Shown piece after piece: positions 16,730 through 25,857 of a stretch of DNA of 36,142 nucleotides (position 1 is its first letter; every line of letters starts with the position of its first letter). The stretch is from Clostridium weizhouense. Its GTDB lineage: Bacteria; Bacillota; Clostridia; Clostridiales; Clostridiaceae. The DNA lies in contig NZ_JAHXPT010000020.1 in assembly GCF_019431045.1 (NCBI RefSeq), positions 1-36,142 of the forward strand, written 5' to 3'. Made by a program: the position numbers and the translations under genes. The notes below the pieces were generated by a model. That model did no database searches. It was not told where the DNA came from and was given only the letters and a program-made list of their open reading frames with translations.

Positions 16730-18109
16730 CTATATTCTTTTTCTTTTTGAAGATGATTTTATTCCTAGTTCTTCTCTATATTTTGCTACAGTTCTTCTTG
16801 AAATATTCATATTATTTTTCATTAATAACTCTGATATAATTTGATCTGAAAATGGTTTTGATTTATTTTCTTTTTCAATTATTTTCTTGATTTCATTCTT
16901 TATTTTATCAGTTGCAATCTCTTCATCATTATTTTTGGAAATACCATTACTAAATAATTTTTTTATTTTTATAGTTCCATAACTAGTTAAAATATATTTA
17001 TCTTTAATTGCTCTACTTATTGTTGACTCATGTAATCCTATTTCTTCTGCAACTTCTTTTAATGTTAATGGCTTAATATAATCGTATCCATTTTCAAAAA
17101 ATTCTTTTTGTTTATTTATTAAACATTCTAAAACACTATATAATGTACTTTTTCTTTGTTCTATGGATTTTATTAAAAACATAGCCTTATTAATCTTCTC
17201 TTTAACATATATACTAGTTTCTTTATCAGTATCTTTTTCTAGAACTTCTTTATATGTTTTATTTATCTTTAATCTAGGTAAAACACTATCATTCATTATT
17301 ATAAAATATTCATTTTCTATCTTTTTAATTTCAGCATCTGGAATTATATAACTCACTTCTTCTCCTGTATAAAATCCTCTTGAAGGTTTTGGTTCTAATT
17401 TTTTTATCAAATCTCCATATCTTTGAGCTTCACTAGGAGATATATTAAGTGTATCCGCAACAATCTTGTATTTATTATCTGCAATATTTTCTAAATGGTT
17501 TAATATTATTTCTTCCATAATTTGATTTAAAATATTTAATTTCTTTGCCTGTATAATAAGACATTCTTGTATACTCCTCGCTCCTATTCCATAAGGTTCT
17601 AAATCTTGAACAATTTTCAAAGCTTGTTCTATTTTAATGCTAGAAACATTAAGTTCTTTACTTATTTCCTCTACTGATATCTCTAAATACCCCTTATGAT
17701 CTAATGATTCTATAATATATTTTGAAATAGCTTTAGTATATGGGTTTATATTAAGTCCTATTAATTGTTCTTGTAAAAATTCACTTAAAGATTTTTTTCT
17801 TTCAATATAATTCCAAGGTGATGTATCTTTTTCTTTATTTACATAACTATTATCTGTTTCATTTTTATAATTATTATATTCTAATTCTTTGATTAAATTT
17901 TTGTAATCATATTTTTCATCTTTATTGTTATCATCTGTTCCTTTTAAAGATTCGCTCATTTCTAATATTGGATTTTCTGCATACTCATTATCAATATACT
18001 CTCTCAAATCATGCATAGACATCTGCAAAAGCTTTATAGACTGTTGCATATTATAAGTTAATACAAGTTTTTGTTCTTGCGTCATTTTTATTCCATAATT
18101 TAAACTCAT
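16730..18109 (-). CDS. rpoN: RNA polymerase sigma-54 factor RpoN
   Basis: The alternative sigma factor that recognises -24/-12 promoters and needs AAA+ activators. The 459-residue product has region I, rich in Gln and Leu (MTQEQKLVLTYNMQQSIKLL), an acidic spacer (about 60-90), the core-binding domain, an HTH (LTLKEVAEEIGLHESTISRA) and the RpoN box, here SRRTVAKYREELGI (canonical ARRTVAKYRE). The frame opens two codons earlier at a GTG lying within the AGAGGGTG site; the ATG at 18107-18109 gives MSLNYGIKM and is preferred. The order rpoN-cggR is common in clostridia. No sigma-54 activator gene is in the window. Confidence 0.95.
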   Translation of the reverse strand: MSLNYGIKMTQEQKLVLTYNMQQSIKLLQMSMHDLREYIDNEYAENPILEMSESLKGTDDNNKDEKYDYKNLIKELEYNNYKNETDNSYVNKEKDTSPWNYIERKKSLSEFLQEQLIGLNINPYTKAISKYIIESLDHKGYLEISVEEISKELNVSSIKIEQALKIVQDLEPYGIGARSIQECLIIQAKKLNILNQIMEEIILNHLENIADNKYKIVADTLNISPSEAQRYGDLIKKLEPKPSRGFYTGEEVSYIIPDAEIKKIENEYFIIMNDSVLPRLKINKTYKEVLEKDTDKETSIYVKEKINKAMFLIKSIEQRKSTLYSVLECLINKQKEFFENGYDYIKPLTLKEVAEEIGLHESTISRAIKDKYILTSYGTIKIKKLFSNGISKNNDEEIATDKIKNEIKKIIEKENKSKPFSDQIISELLMKNNMNISRRTVAKYREELGIKSSSKRKRI

Positions 18110-18293
18110 AAACACCCTCTTTTCTTATAATACATCAATTAAAACGTATTCAAACTTATAAAAACTCTCACTTTTTTACTTTTATACATATTTCTTTATA
18201 AATAGTATACTCTGAATTCTGCCATTAAGGCAAGCAATGTCGTTTTACCTTTAAAGTATATTATAAAATAAAAGTTTTAATACTAAAAAATAT

Positions 18294-18338
18294 AAAAAAA
18301 CCATACTTCGCTACTCAAATTAAGCAAAATATGGTTTT
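18294..18338 (-). terminator. Terminator of the trmL-degV unit
   Basis: AAAACCATA and TATGGTTTT pair across a loop that itself contains TTGCT / AGCGAA pairing. On the minus strand it is followed by TTTTTTTATATTTTTT. It lies about 43 bp past the DegV stop. Confidence 0.85.
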
Positions 18339-18380
18339 ATTATGTATAAAATTAAATAAATTTATAATTTCAATTTGTTT

Positions 18381-19217
18381 CTATTCAGTTAAAAAAACTA
18401 GTCCACAACAATTTGGTCCTGAATGTATACACACACTTGATCCAAGAGGACATTCGATAAAATTAATATTATTACTTGTTAAATGTTCCAAAAGCGCATC
18501 TCTAATCTCAATATTCTTTGCATCGACTAAAAATACAGGAACATCTTTATCTAACTTTGCTGATTCTAGATCAGAAATAATTTTTTTAATAACTTTTTTA
18601 TTTCCTCTTACCTTTTCCTTAACTGACATTATTCCATCTTTTATATCTAATATTAATTTAATTCCTAAAACACTTCCTACTATTCCAGCAGTTTTAGAAA
18701 TTCTACCACCTCTAATAAGATATTCTAAAGATTCAAAACACATTAAAGTTTTTACATTATATTTTTTCTCTTCTAATAATTTTGCTACATTTTCTATATC
18801 TTGTCCATCTTCTTTAAGAACTCCAGCCTTTAGTACTAGAATTCCTAATGCTGGTGCAATATTTTGCGAATCAATAATTATTATGTCATCACTTTCTAAC
18901 ATATTTTTAGCTATACACGCTGATTGATATGTTCCACTCATTGCTGATGACATGTGAATCGAAAGTATTTTATAACCTTTATCTAAATATTTTTTATATG
19001 TTTTTGCAAATCTATTTGGAGTTATTTGTCCTGTTGTTGGCATAATATTTTCTTTTTCTATTTTTTCAAAAACTTTATTTGAATTTATCTCAACGCCATC
19101 TAAATAACTTTCTTCATCAAAATTTATCAATACAGATAAAACTTCTATATCGTATTTCTCATATATTTCTTTTGGTAAATCAGCAGTACTATCTGTAATA
19201 ATTTTAAATTTTTCCAT
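18381..19217 (-). CDS. DegV family protein (fatty-acid-binding, FakB type)
   Basis: DegV proteins bind a fatty acid; FakB members present it to the kinase FakA for phosphorylation and phospholipid synthesis. The 278 residues show the N-terminal IITDSTADLPKEI with Asp and Ser, the ligand and dimer motif MPTTGQITPNRF, HMSSAMSGTYQSA, and the fatty-acid pocket region ESLEYLIRGGRISKTAGIVG. No FakA/DAK gene is nearby, so the partner is elsewhere. The ATG at 19215-19217 follows GAGGTATAAAGGAA. It starts 18 bp after trmL ends, so the two form a unit ended by 18294-18338. Confidence 0.92.
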   Translation of the reverse strand: MEKFKIITDSTADLPKEIYEKYDIEVLSVLINFDEESYLDGVEINSNKVFEKIEKENIMPTTGQITPNRFAKTYKKYLDKGYKILSIHMSSAMSGTYQSACIAKNMLESDDIIIIDSQNIAPALGILVLKAGVLKEDGQDIENVAKLLEEKKYNVKTLMCFESLEYLIRGGRISKTAGIVGSVLGIKLILDIKDGIMSVKEKVRGNKKVIKKIISDLESAKLDKDVPVFLVDAKNIEIRDALLEHLTSNNINFIECPLGSSVCIHSGPNCCGLVFLTE

Positions 19218-19235
19218 TTCCTTTATACCTCTTTT

Positions 19236-19697
19236 TTATTTCATATTTGGAAATCCGATTTGCCTTAATGCCTCATAAGCCACTATAGAAACTGTATTCG
19301 ATAGATTTAAGCTCCTTGTACTAGATTTAATCATAGGTATTCTAATTCCCTCATGTGCCTTATGAACTGCTTCTGGTACACCACTTGATTCCCTACCAAA
19401 CATTATAAAATCTCCTTCTTTAAAAGAAACTTCATCATAATAAGATTTAGCATGAGTACTTGATAAAAATATTCTTTCATTTCCGTATTTTTCTATAAAT
19501 GCTTCATAACTTTCATGTATTTCCAAGTCTAAATATTTCCAATAATCTAATCCTGCTCTTCTTACATGTTTCTCATCTATATCAAATCCTAATGGTTTTA
19601 TTAAATGTAACTTACTATTTGTAAGTACACAAGTTCTTGCTATATTCCCTGTATTTTGTGGTATTTCAGGTTGATATAAAACTATATTTAAGTTCAA
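19236..19697 (-). CDS. trmL: tRNA (cytidine(34)-2'-O)-methyltransferase TrmL
   Basis: A SPOUT-class enzyme that 2'-O-methylates the wobble base of tRNA-Leu species with SAM. The 153 residues contain the whole domain: NIVLYQPEIPQNTGNIARTC at the N-terminus, HLIKPLGFDIDEKHVRRAGL, FGRESSGVP and the trefoil-knot segment IPMIKSSTRSLNLSNTVSIV. The frame can be opened three codons earlier at a GTG that overlaps the AGAGGGTGAG ribosome-binding site. The TTG at 19695-19697 is correctly spaced and gives the usual start M-NLNIVLYQ, so I chose it. It is first of a unit with the DegV gene. Confidence 0.92.
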   Translation of the reverse strand: MNLNIVLYQPEIPQNTGNIARTCVLTNSKLHLIKPLGFDIDEKHVRRAGLDYWKYLDLEIHESYEAFIEKYGNERIFLSSTHAKSYYDEVSFKEGDFIMFGRESSGVPEAVHKAHEGIRIPMIKSSTRSLNLSNTVSIVAYEALRQIGFPNMK

Positions 19698-19706
19698 AAA
19701 ACTCAC

Positions 19707-20123
19707 CCTCTTTTATTTTTTTGAATGTGCCTAACTATTTATATTTCTAATATATTTAAAAAGTATACTATATGGTTCAATTGATGTCTAGTCATTGTAT
19801 CCTTAGTTAAACTCTATATTTTACAATTAATGATTATTAATCTACATTTTATTAATATAATATATATCTTCTAATTAATTTATTATATTTATAATCTTTT
19901 ATAGAAAATTATGTATTGAATTAATAGTATCTAAATTAGAATCCTATATTTCATAAAGTTTCTATATAATCTCCTTATGCTTCTAGTAAATATTAATATT
20001 TATAAGTATTCTAAAATTTATATTAATGAATAAAATTTATTAGAAATTATATATTTAAATATTTATTTTTAATATTAAGTACTAAAAAATCAAGTTTAAC
20101 TTTTTATAACTTTATAAAATATA
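19707..20123. other. Gene-free AT-rich interval
   Basis: Beyond the trmL leader no supported frame, RNA gene or clear hairpin is seen. Positions 19862-19902 match 37 of 41 bases of 243-283. The trmL promoter should be at its left end, but I see no convincing -35/-10 pair. Confidence 0.5.
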
Positions 20124-20160
20124 AATAAAAAGTATAACCTTACTGATTATACTTTTTATT
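20124..20160 (-). terminator. Terminator of the VanW-family gene
   Basis: AAAAAGTATAA and TTATACTTTTT form an 11-bp stem with a 9-nt loop and, on the minus strand, are followed by ATTTATATTT. It lies 26 bp past the stop. Confidence 0.8.
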
Positions 20161-20185
20161 GCTCTTTTAAATTTTTAACTTATAT

Positions 20186-21715
20186 TTATTGCGTTGGTAC
20201 TGGTGGTGCTTGTTGCTCTACTGGTGGTGGTGTTTGTGATGTCTGTGCTTCAGGTGCTGGTGAAGCATCTGGACTTACAGGAACATCTGCTGTAGGTGGA
20301 ACAACTGGTGTTAAAGGTGCAGTTCCCTTTCTTACAGTTGCATCAACTGATGCATAATAATCTGTACCTATTAATTCTTTACTTGTTTGTAAACCATTTT
20401 CATATGTTATTTGATAGGAATTAGCTCTATATCCAGTTATCCCTCCACCTTCTGATACCTCTTTACCTTCTGGTAAACTTGGATCATTTATCACTTTTAC
20501 TTCAGGTGGTATAGTTTGAATTATTTCACTTTCCATATCATATTTTTTTCCATTTAGAGCTTCAACATTACCATATATACTATAAGTCATAACTTTATTG
20601 TATATATTACCTTGTATGTATATTGGAAAATCATAAGTATTTTTAAACTTATAATCTATATCACCATATGATACTGTTGCATCTAACCCTGGTTTGGCAT
20701 AACCTACAGACATAGAGTGATTTCTTCTTTCAATCGGCCTTATATTTGCATGCATTACCGCTCTATAAAGCGCAGTTGATACTTGACATATTCCCCCGCC
20801 AATTCCCGGTTCCACTTTATTAGCTACATATGTAGCAGCTTCCTGATATCCTCTTTCTACTGTTCTCGGGCCAACAATTTCATTAAAGCTAAATTCTTCA
20901 CCAGGCATTATAATAGTTCCATTTATAGCTTTAGTTGCTAATTCAATATTATTACTTCTACCCGCAGGTGATGAACCATAATCTGAAGAATATGATCCTA
21001 TTATCCCATTAATCTTAGATAAATCTTCTTTAGTAATCTTAGGTCTTACAGTTTCTAAATCAATAACTAATTCAGCTTCATCATCAACATGTCCATTAAG
21101 AACTTCTTTTAATTTTTCATCTAATGTTTCTATACTTATACTTTTCCCTTGAACTTCATCACTTATGGAAAATCCATTGTTGTCAAAAACTAAAGTTGCA
21201 TTTTTAGGACTTTGGTTAACTTCATTTTTTAATTTTTCTTCATATGCTTTCAATTTTTCTTCATCATATGAAAATCCCAAGTCTACTTTATGCTTATTAC
21301 TACCTCTGTTTGATATATAATAATATTTTTTAAATAATGCCGCATCTTTTCCAAACACATAAGCTTTGTCTACAGCCTCATCTATGTTATAAGTTGGTGA
21401 TATTTCTGAATAAATAAGTTCATAGTCCTTATCACCTATTTTTATAGGTAATTTTTTATCTCCTATAGAACCTTGAAGTTTTTGAATAAGTTCTACCCTT
21501 GCTTCGTCCTTAGTCATTCCCCCAACATCTATATCATGTATAGTCACACCTGAATATATCTTTTGGTCCCATTCTTTGACTGTCCCATTAACAGATAAAG
21601 AATATCCTGTCAATGAAGCTATAATAATAATAAATAATATCAACAATGTTAAAATTATTTTCTTATTCTTAGTTCTTCTAGGGCCCATCCCCCTTCTTCC
21701 TGTACCTTTGTCCAC
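20186..21715 (-). CDS. VanW-family membrane-anchored envelope protein
   Basis: A 509-residue surface protein. A basic N-terminus (RRTKNKK) precedes a membrane anchor (about 20-42, ILTLLILFIIIIASLTGYSL). An extracellular region like the peptidoglycan-binding domain of YoaR-type proteins follows (about 43-240, SGVTIHDIDVGGMTKDEARV). The VanW domain is at about 245-390 (INGTIIMPGEEFSFNEIVGP, GGGICQVSTALYRAVMHANI, IERRNHSMSVGY), then a G5-like segment (about 400-465). The tail of about 40 residues is rich in Pro, Ala and Gln and could span the wall. VanW is named after glycopeptide-resistance clusters but its biochemical role is unknown. The start is GTG at 21713-21715 after AAAGGGG; an ATG nine codons in, after AGAAGGGGG, is possible. 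A likely promoter is TTGATA-17-TATTTT near 21765-21795. Confidence 0.88.
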   Translation of the reverse strand: MDKGTGRRGMGPRRTKNKKIILTLLILFIIIIASLTGYSLSVNGTVKEWDQKIYSGVTIHDIDVGGMTKDEARVELIQKLQGSIGDKKLPIKIGDKDYELIYSEISPTYNIDEAVDKAYVFGKDAALFKKYYYISNRGSNKHKVDLGFSYDEEKLKAYEEKLKNEVNQSPKNATLVFDNNGFSISDEVQGKSISIETLDEKLKEVLNGHVDDEAELVIDLETVRPKITKEDLSKINGIIGSYSSDYGSSPAGRSNNIELATKAINGTIIMPGEEFSFNEIVGPRTVERGYQEAATYVANKVEPGIGGGICQVSTALYRAVMHANIRPIERRNHSMSVGYAKPGLDATVSYGDIDYKFKNTYDFPIYIQGNIYNKVMTYSIYGNVEALNGKKYDMESEIIQTIPPEVKVINDPSLPEGKEVSEGGGITGYRANSYQITYENGLQTSKELIGTDYYASVDATVRKGTAPLTPVVPPTADVPVSPDASPAPEAQTSQTPPPVEQQAPPVPTQ

Positions 21716-21857
21716 TGCTATTCCCCTTTCAATAAAATATACCGTGTTCCATAATATGAATATTTAAAATATAACAATAAAACGTAATTATCAATCATAT
21801 TATATGATATTCCATTTTTCACTTAATAGCAATATAATTAATATATTTAAATACTTG

Positions 21858-21888
21858 CAAAAGCATCCTAGATTTTCTAAGATGCTTT
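21858..21888 (-). terminator. Terminator of the GH25 gene
   Basis: AAAGCATCCTA and TAAGATGCTTT pair with one G-U/mismatch around a short loop. On the minus strand the hairpin is followed by a short T run (GCTTTTGC). It lies 38 bp past the GH25 stop. Confidence 0.65.
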
Positions 21889-21925
21889 ATATATTTATAT
21901 TAGAATTTATAATGCTTTTTTCTTT

Positions 21926-22867
21926 TTATAAAGTCACTTTAGCTCGAGTCTTAGAAGTCTCTCCATCATAATCAAATGCTTCAATAGTAACCTCTATAGG
22001 TGTTCCCTTTGGAATATTAAGCTTATTTTTTCTAATTTGATATTTTGTTGCATTTTCATCAACTGTCCCTACCCATTCTTTATTAACAAATATATTGTAA
22101 CCTAATAAATCTATATCAGGTACTCTATTCCATGTTAAGTATATATTATTATTATCCATTGTAGCTTTTAAACCAGTTACATTTCTTGGTTGAATTAATA
22201 ATTCTATATTATCAGGTCCCCAATTACCATCTACTGGATTTCCTGTACCAGCAACTATTTCTTTTTCAGTATACTGCCAAACTCTCCATCTAGTCCATCC
22301 TCCAATATCAGGTGGATACTTAGGATTACTTGGAATCTCTTTATACATAGCAATCCATAAAGGCATATTTTTAAGTGGATATCCTCTTCCTGGAATATAG
22401 AATTTATCATATAATTCTATAAAGAATAATCCAGTATACAACATTAATCTTCTTCTTGTTTTTTTCTCAAACCTCTTTCTAAATCTATCAATCCAATCAA
22501 TCAAAGTTTTTGTTGTTATAGTTTTATCTATTGGCACTTCAACATCTAAAACTGGGAATAAATCACCATAATTTTTATTTCCAAACCCTCGTTGTAAAAT
22601 ACCTATAAAATCATCACACTGTCTATCGGCATCTGTCAAATCATATGATGGTACTCCAAAATGATATGCCCCAACAGGAATACCATATTTCCTGCTTTCT
22701 GCTGCAAATTCAATAAATTTCTTATCAACTCTAAATCTACCAGTCCCAGAACCTGATGACCTTAAATATAAAAAGTCTGTTTTAGTTGCCAAAACAGGGA
22801 ATTGAACATCTTTAGTATATTCATTAATATCTATTCCAAATAGACTCTTAGGATTTTTATTTTGCAT
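21926..22867 (-). CDS. GH25 family lysozyme (muramidase) with C-terminal FnIII-like domain
   Basis: Probable N-acetylmuramidase that cuts the peptidoglycan glycan strand. The GH25 barrel covers about 8-220. It starts FGIDINEYTKDVQF with a catalytic-type Asp, has the strand VGAYHFGVPSYD, the acid pair LFPVLDVEVP, and ends RWRVWQYTE with a GNWGPDN loop. A fibronectin III-like module follows (about 228-313, VTGLKATMDNNNIYLTWNRV). No signal peptide or membrane segment is seen: the protein starts MQNKNPKSLFGID, so export would need another route, lysis, or a spore role. The ATG at 22865-22867 follows GGAGGAAGT. It stands alone between the VanW-family gene and the histidine kinase. Confidence 0.88.
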   Translation of the reverse strand: MQNKNPKSLFGIDINEYTKDVQFPVLATKTDFLYLRSSGSGTGRFRVDKKFIEFAAESRKYGIPVGAYHFGVPSYDLTDADRQCDDFIGILQRGFGNKNYGDLFPVLDVEVPIDKTITTKTLIDWIDRFRKRFEKKTRRRLMLYTGLFFIELYDKFYIPGRGYPLKNMPLWIAMYKEIPSNPKYPPDIGGWTRWRVWQYTEKEIVAGTGNPVDGNWGPDNIELLIQPRNVTGLKATMDNNNIYLTWNRVPDIDLLGYNIFVNKEWVGTVDENATKYQIRKNKLNIPKGTPIEVTIEAFDYDGETSKTRAKVTL

Positions 22868-22996
22868 ACTTCCTCCAGATAAATAATACTTTCATTAATA
22901 GAATATTAATTAGCTTTAAAAAAAGTACCAATATATTAATTAATAGTTTAATTTAAGTAAATATAATTATAAAATATATTGTAATATATAGTTTAT

Positions 22997-24526
22997 CTAG
23001 ATTTGTAGTTGTACGTAAAAGCTTATATTATCGCCAATAGATTCCGCCCAAATTTTTCCTTTATGTAAATTAACTATATTTTTTGATATAGCTAATCCAA
23101 GACCAGATCCTCCAGTATTAGTACTTCTTGACTCATCAACCCTATAAAATCTATCAAATAATTTCTCTAGTTTTTGTTTAGGTATATGCTCACCTTTATT
23201 TCTACAAACTATAGTCGCATAATTTTCTTCTTCATAAATACCAATAATTATTTCACCTGGTTTATTAGAATATTTAATTGCATTTGTTATTAAATTTTCA
23301 AATACTCTAAGCATTTTTGTTGGATCTATATTTACATAAACTTTATCAATATCAAATTTTTTATGTATTGTTAATGAATTTTCATCTAATATAGGTATCA
23401 TTTCCTCTATTAATTGAGATAAAAATTCTACTAAATTAACTTTTTCCTTAGAGAACTTTATTCCATTGTTATTTAATTTAGTATATTCAAATAAGTCTTC
23501 AATCAATAACTTTAGCTTTTCAGCTTTATTAAAGGCTATATTTAAATATTCGTTCATTTCTTCTTTATCTTTATATCTACCTTCATTAACAAGTCCTATA
23601 TATCCCATAACCGAAGTTAAAGGAGTTCTCAAATCATGAGAAACATTAGTTATTAAATCTGCTTTAGTTTGCTCTGCAATTCTTTCTGCATGAATCTTAT
23701 CTCCTATTTGAACAGCCATATTATTTATATTATAAGCTATATTTTTAATCTCATCTCTCCCTTTTTCATCTATTCTATGATTTAAGTTTCCATTTGCAAT
23801 AATTTTTAATCCAGATGCGATTTCATCTAGATATTTCATTTTTTTATTCGTTATAATAACAAAAGATATTATAAAAATAATAAATGTAAGTGCTAATGCT
23901 AATGATGCATTAGAAGTGTGTATTGTATTATATCTTATTTCTGCACTTGGAATTTTTGAATAAATTAAATAAAATCTTTCTGATTGTATTTTTAAAGGAA
24001 TAATATACACTTTTTCTTTAACAGAATTTCCCCCATCATATTCAGTAATAGTAATAGCATTTTTTAGTGCATTATATATATCTATATTTTCCTCAACTAC
24101 ATTTGTATTTTTAAATACAATTTTACCATCTAAATCAGTAATATATACCCTACTATTTTTATACACTTGATAATTCAATATATTTTCTATACTCTCTTTT
24201 TGATTTAAATTTAAAGAAGTATCACTTTCTAATATATTAGATAAATTATAAGCTTCATCTTCAATAGTTTTATAATCATAAATTATTTCTGGACTACTAT
24301 ACTCTCTTTTTAAAAGATTATTAGTAAAATTATAAAATATAAAGGATATTAAAAAACATACTCCTATAACAATCATAAGTTCAAATCTAATACTTTTTTC
24401 AATTTTACTTCTTATTTTCACTAAGATTTTGTTGCTTCTCCTAAAGTATTTTGACGAAAGTAATTTATTATAAAATCTATTATGAACTTTTTTTTCATTG
24501 TTACTATTTTTCAATTTTATATCCAA
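22997..24526 (-). CDS. Sensor histidine kinase, VanS/PhoR-like
   Basis: Membrane sensor of a two-component system. Over 509 residues: a basic cytoplasmic N-terminus, membrane helix 1 (about 48-67), an extracellular sensing loop (about 68-205), helix 2 (about 208-226), HAMP (about 228-280), and the HisKA H-box NVSHDLRTPLTSVMGYI with phosphoryl-accepting His297. The ATPase domain has N-box ENLITNAIKYSNKPG, F-box FDRFYRVDESR and G-box GGSGLGLAIS. It overlaps the response regulator by 23 bp. The start is not certain: the TTG at 24524-24526 sits right against GGGGAG, while the TTG at 24512-24514 is better spaced; the difference is four residues. Position beside GH25, VanW-family and ddl genes suggests an envelope signal, which is inference. 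Confidence 0.9.
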   Translation of the reverse strand: MDIKLKNSNNEKKVHNRFYNKLLSSKYFRRSNKILVKIRSKIEKSIRFELMIVIGVCFLISFIFYNFTNNLLKREYSSPEIIYDYKTIEDEAYNLSNILESDTSLNLNQKESIENILNYQVYKNSRVYITDLDGKIVFKNTNVVEENIDIYNALKNAITITEYDGGNSVKEKVYIIPLKIQSERFYLIYSKIPSAEIRYNTIHTSNASLALALTFIIFIISFVIITNKKMKYLDEIASGLKIIANGNLNHRIDEKGRDEIKNIAYNINNMAVQIGDKIHAERIAEQTKADLITNVSHDLRTPLTSVMGYIGLVNEGRYKDKEEMNEYLNIAFNKAEKLKLLIEDLFEYTKLNNNGIKFSKEKVNLVEFLSQLIEEMIPILDENSLTIHKKFDIDKVYVNIDPTKMLRVFENLITNAIKYSNKPGEIIIGIYEEENYATIVCRNKGEHIPKQKLEKLFDRFYRVDESRSTNTGGSGLGLAISKNIVNLHKGKIWAESIGDNISFYVQLQI

Positions 24527-25208
24527 CTCCCCATACTGTTTTTATAAATCTTGGTTTTCTTGGATTTTCTTCTAATTTTTCTCTTATTTTTCTTATATGA
24601 ACCATTACAGTATTATCTGACGTCATAAGTTCTTGATTCCATACACTTTCATAAATATTTTCTATTGAGAATACCTTTCCTCTATTTTTAGCAAGCAATG
24701 CTAATATATCAAATTCTGTTGGTGTTAATTTCACCATATTATCAGATAATATAATTTCATGAGTATCTAAATTTATTGTTAAATCATCTATTTGAATTAT
24801 ATTTTCATTAATTTCTTCCTTTAAAACTTTAGAACTAAATCTATAAAATCTTCTTAATTGAGATCTTACTCTTGCAACTAATTCTAATGGATTAAATGGT
24901 TTAGTCAAATAATCATCTGCTCCCATATTTAATCCTAGTATTTTATCTATATCTTCAGTTTTTGCTGATAACATTATTATAGGCATGTCCCTATTTTCTC
25001 TAATCTTTAAACAAGTATCTATCCCATTTAATCTAGGCATCATCACATCTAATATAACCAAATCAACATTTTCATTTTCAATAATTTCTAATGCTTCTTC
25101 ACCATCACATGCTTTTATTGTCTTATATCCTTCACCTTTTAAATATATATCAACTAAATCTCTTATTTCTTTCTCATCATCAACGATTAAAATAGTTTGC
25201 ATTTCCAT
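24504..25208 (-). CDS. Response regulator, OmpR/PhoB family (VanR-like)
   Basis: DNA-binding partner of the adjacent kinase. The receiver domain (3-118) has the acidic pocket VDDEKE, phosphoacceptor Asp54 in VDLVILDVMMPRLNG, the Thr/Ser switch IIMLSAK and Lys104 in DDYLTKPFNP. The winged-helix output domain (about 135-232) has VKLTPTEFDILALLAKNRGK and DNTVMVHIRKIREKL, ending TVWGVGYKIEK. The ATG at 25206-25208 follows GGGGGAATA. It is first of the two-gene unit. A 155-bp repeat element (25239-25393) lies 30 bp upstream of its start, so either its promoter is beyond or inside that element. Confidence 0.93.
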   Translation of the reverse strand: MEMQTILIVDDEKEIRDLVDIYLKGEGYKTIKACDGEEALEIIENENVDLVILDVMMPRLNGIDTCLKIRENRDMPIIMLSAKTEDIDKILGLNMGADDYLTKPFNPLELVARVRSQLRRFYRFSSKVLKEEINENIIQIDDLTINLDTHEIILSDNMVKLTPTEFDILALLAKNRGKVFSIENIYESVWNQELMTSDNTVMVHIRKIREKLEENPRKPRFIKTVWGVGYKIEK

Positions 25209-25238
25209 AAACTTATTCCCCCAAACTTTTTTTTAATA

Positions 25239-25393
25239 AGGCATACAAACGAAAATAATAAATCCAAAAAGCCCTGATTATTTTTTAGTCAAAAAACTAG
25301 ATTGGTCTCATAGCGAGCTATTAGGCAAATCCGCTAACACATTAAATGAAAATAGACTTTGCCGATAAACTTGTTATTTTTTTAATTATGCCT
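25239..25393. repeat. Long copy of a dispersed MITE-like repeat (R1)
   Basis: Ends are AGGCATA (25239-25245) and TATGCCT (25387-25393), exact inverted repeats. Its complement aligns with 33700-33820: both start AGGCATAAT, have AAAATAACAAGT, then GCnAA, CTATTT, AATTTGCCTAAT or GATTTGCCTAAT, and end TTATTTTCGTT..TATGCCT. It also contains an inner inverted repeat GGCAAA / TTTGCC. No ORF is inside. It lies directly upstream of the response-regulator gene. Confidence 0.75.
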
Positions 25394-25756
25394 AACATAA
25401 TAATATATATTAACTTTATTTTAACCTAAAATTCTTTAAAAAATCTCCTTAAAATTCTTAATATTTTATAAAAATATATTTTTACTCTAAAATTTTAATA
25501 GCACTACTAATTTATCCCATTTAACCTTTTACTAGATATAAAATTCTAAATGCAATAACTTAATTAGAAGATATCTATTAATTAAAGTTCCTCCTTTACT
25601 ATTATAATACGATATTCAATTATTAAACTTTAATTATATTTTAAAATTTAATAACAATTTTGAAAATATAATTAATCAATTATTATAAAGTGTTGTACTA
25701 GTTAAAATTAATATAAAAACTCTAATAAAATTTAATAATTTAAATTTTATTAAATC
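25394..25756. other. Gene-free interval between response regulator and ddl terminator
   Basis: AT-rich with no supported frame. It should hold the promoter of the two-component unit, but no clear -35/-10 pair is seen. Positions 25548-25569 repeat the 22-bp motif of 9427-9448 with one mismatch. Confidence 0.45.
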
Positions 25757-25818
25757 GAAAATAGGACATACTTATTTCAAGTCTCTTTTATAAGCTTATT
25801 GAAATAAGTACATGTCCT
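25757..25818 (-). terminator. Terminator of ddl
   Basis: A long inverted repeat, AGGACATACTTATTTCA paired with TGAAATAAGTACATGTCCT (one bulge), is followed on the minus strand by ATTTTCG. It lies 39 bp after the ddl stop. Confidence 0.75.
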
Positions 25819-25857
25819 ACTTTACTTTTTAAATATTTATTTCTAAGTTTTATAATA

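Noticed and set aside
18331..18927. 198-codon plus-strand frame opposite the DegV gene
   Set aside because: It is the antisense reading of a well-supported DegV gene and has no family features or good ribosome-binding site.
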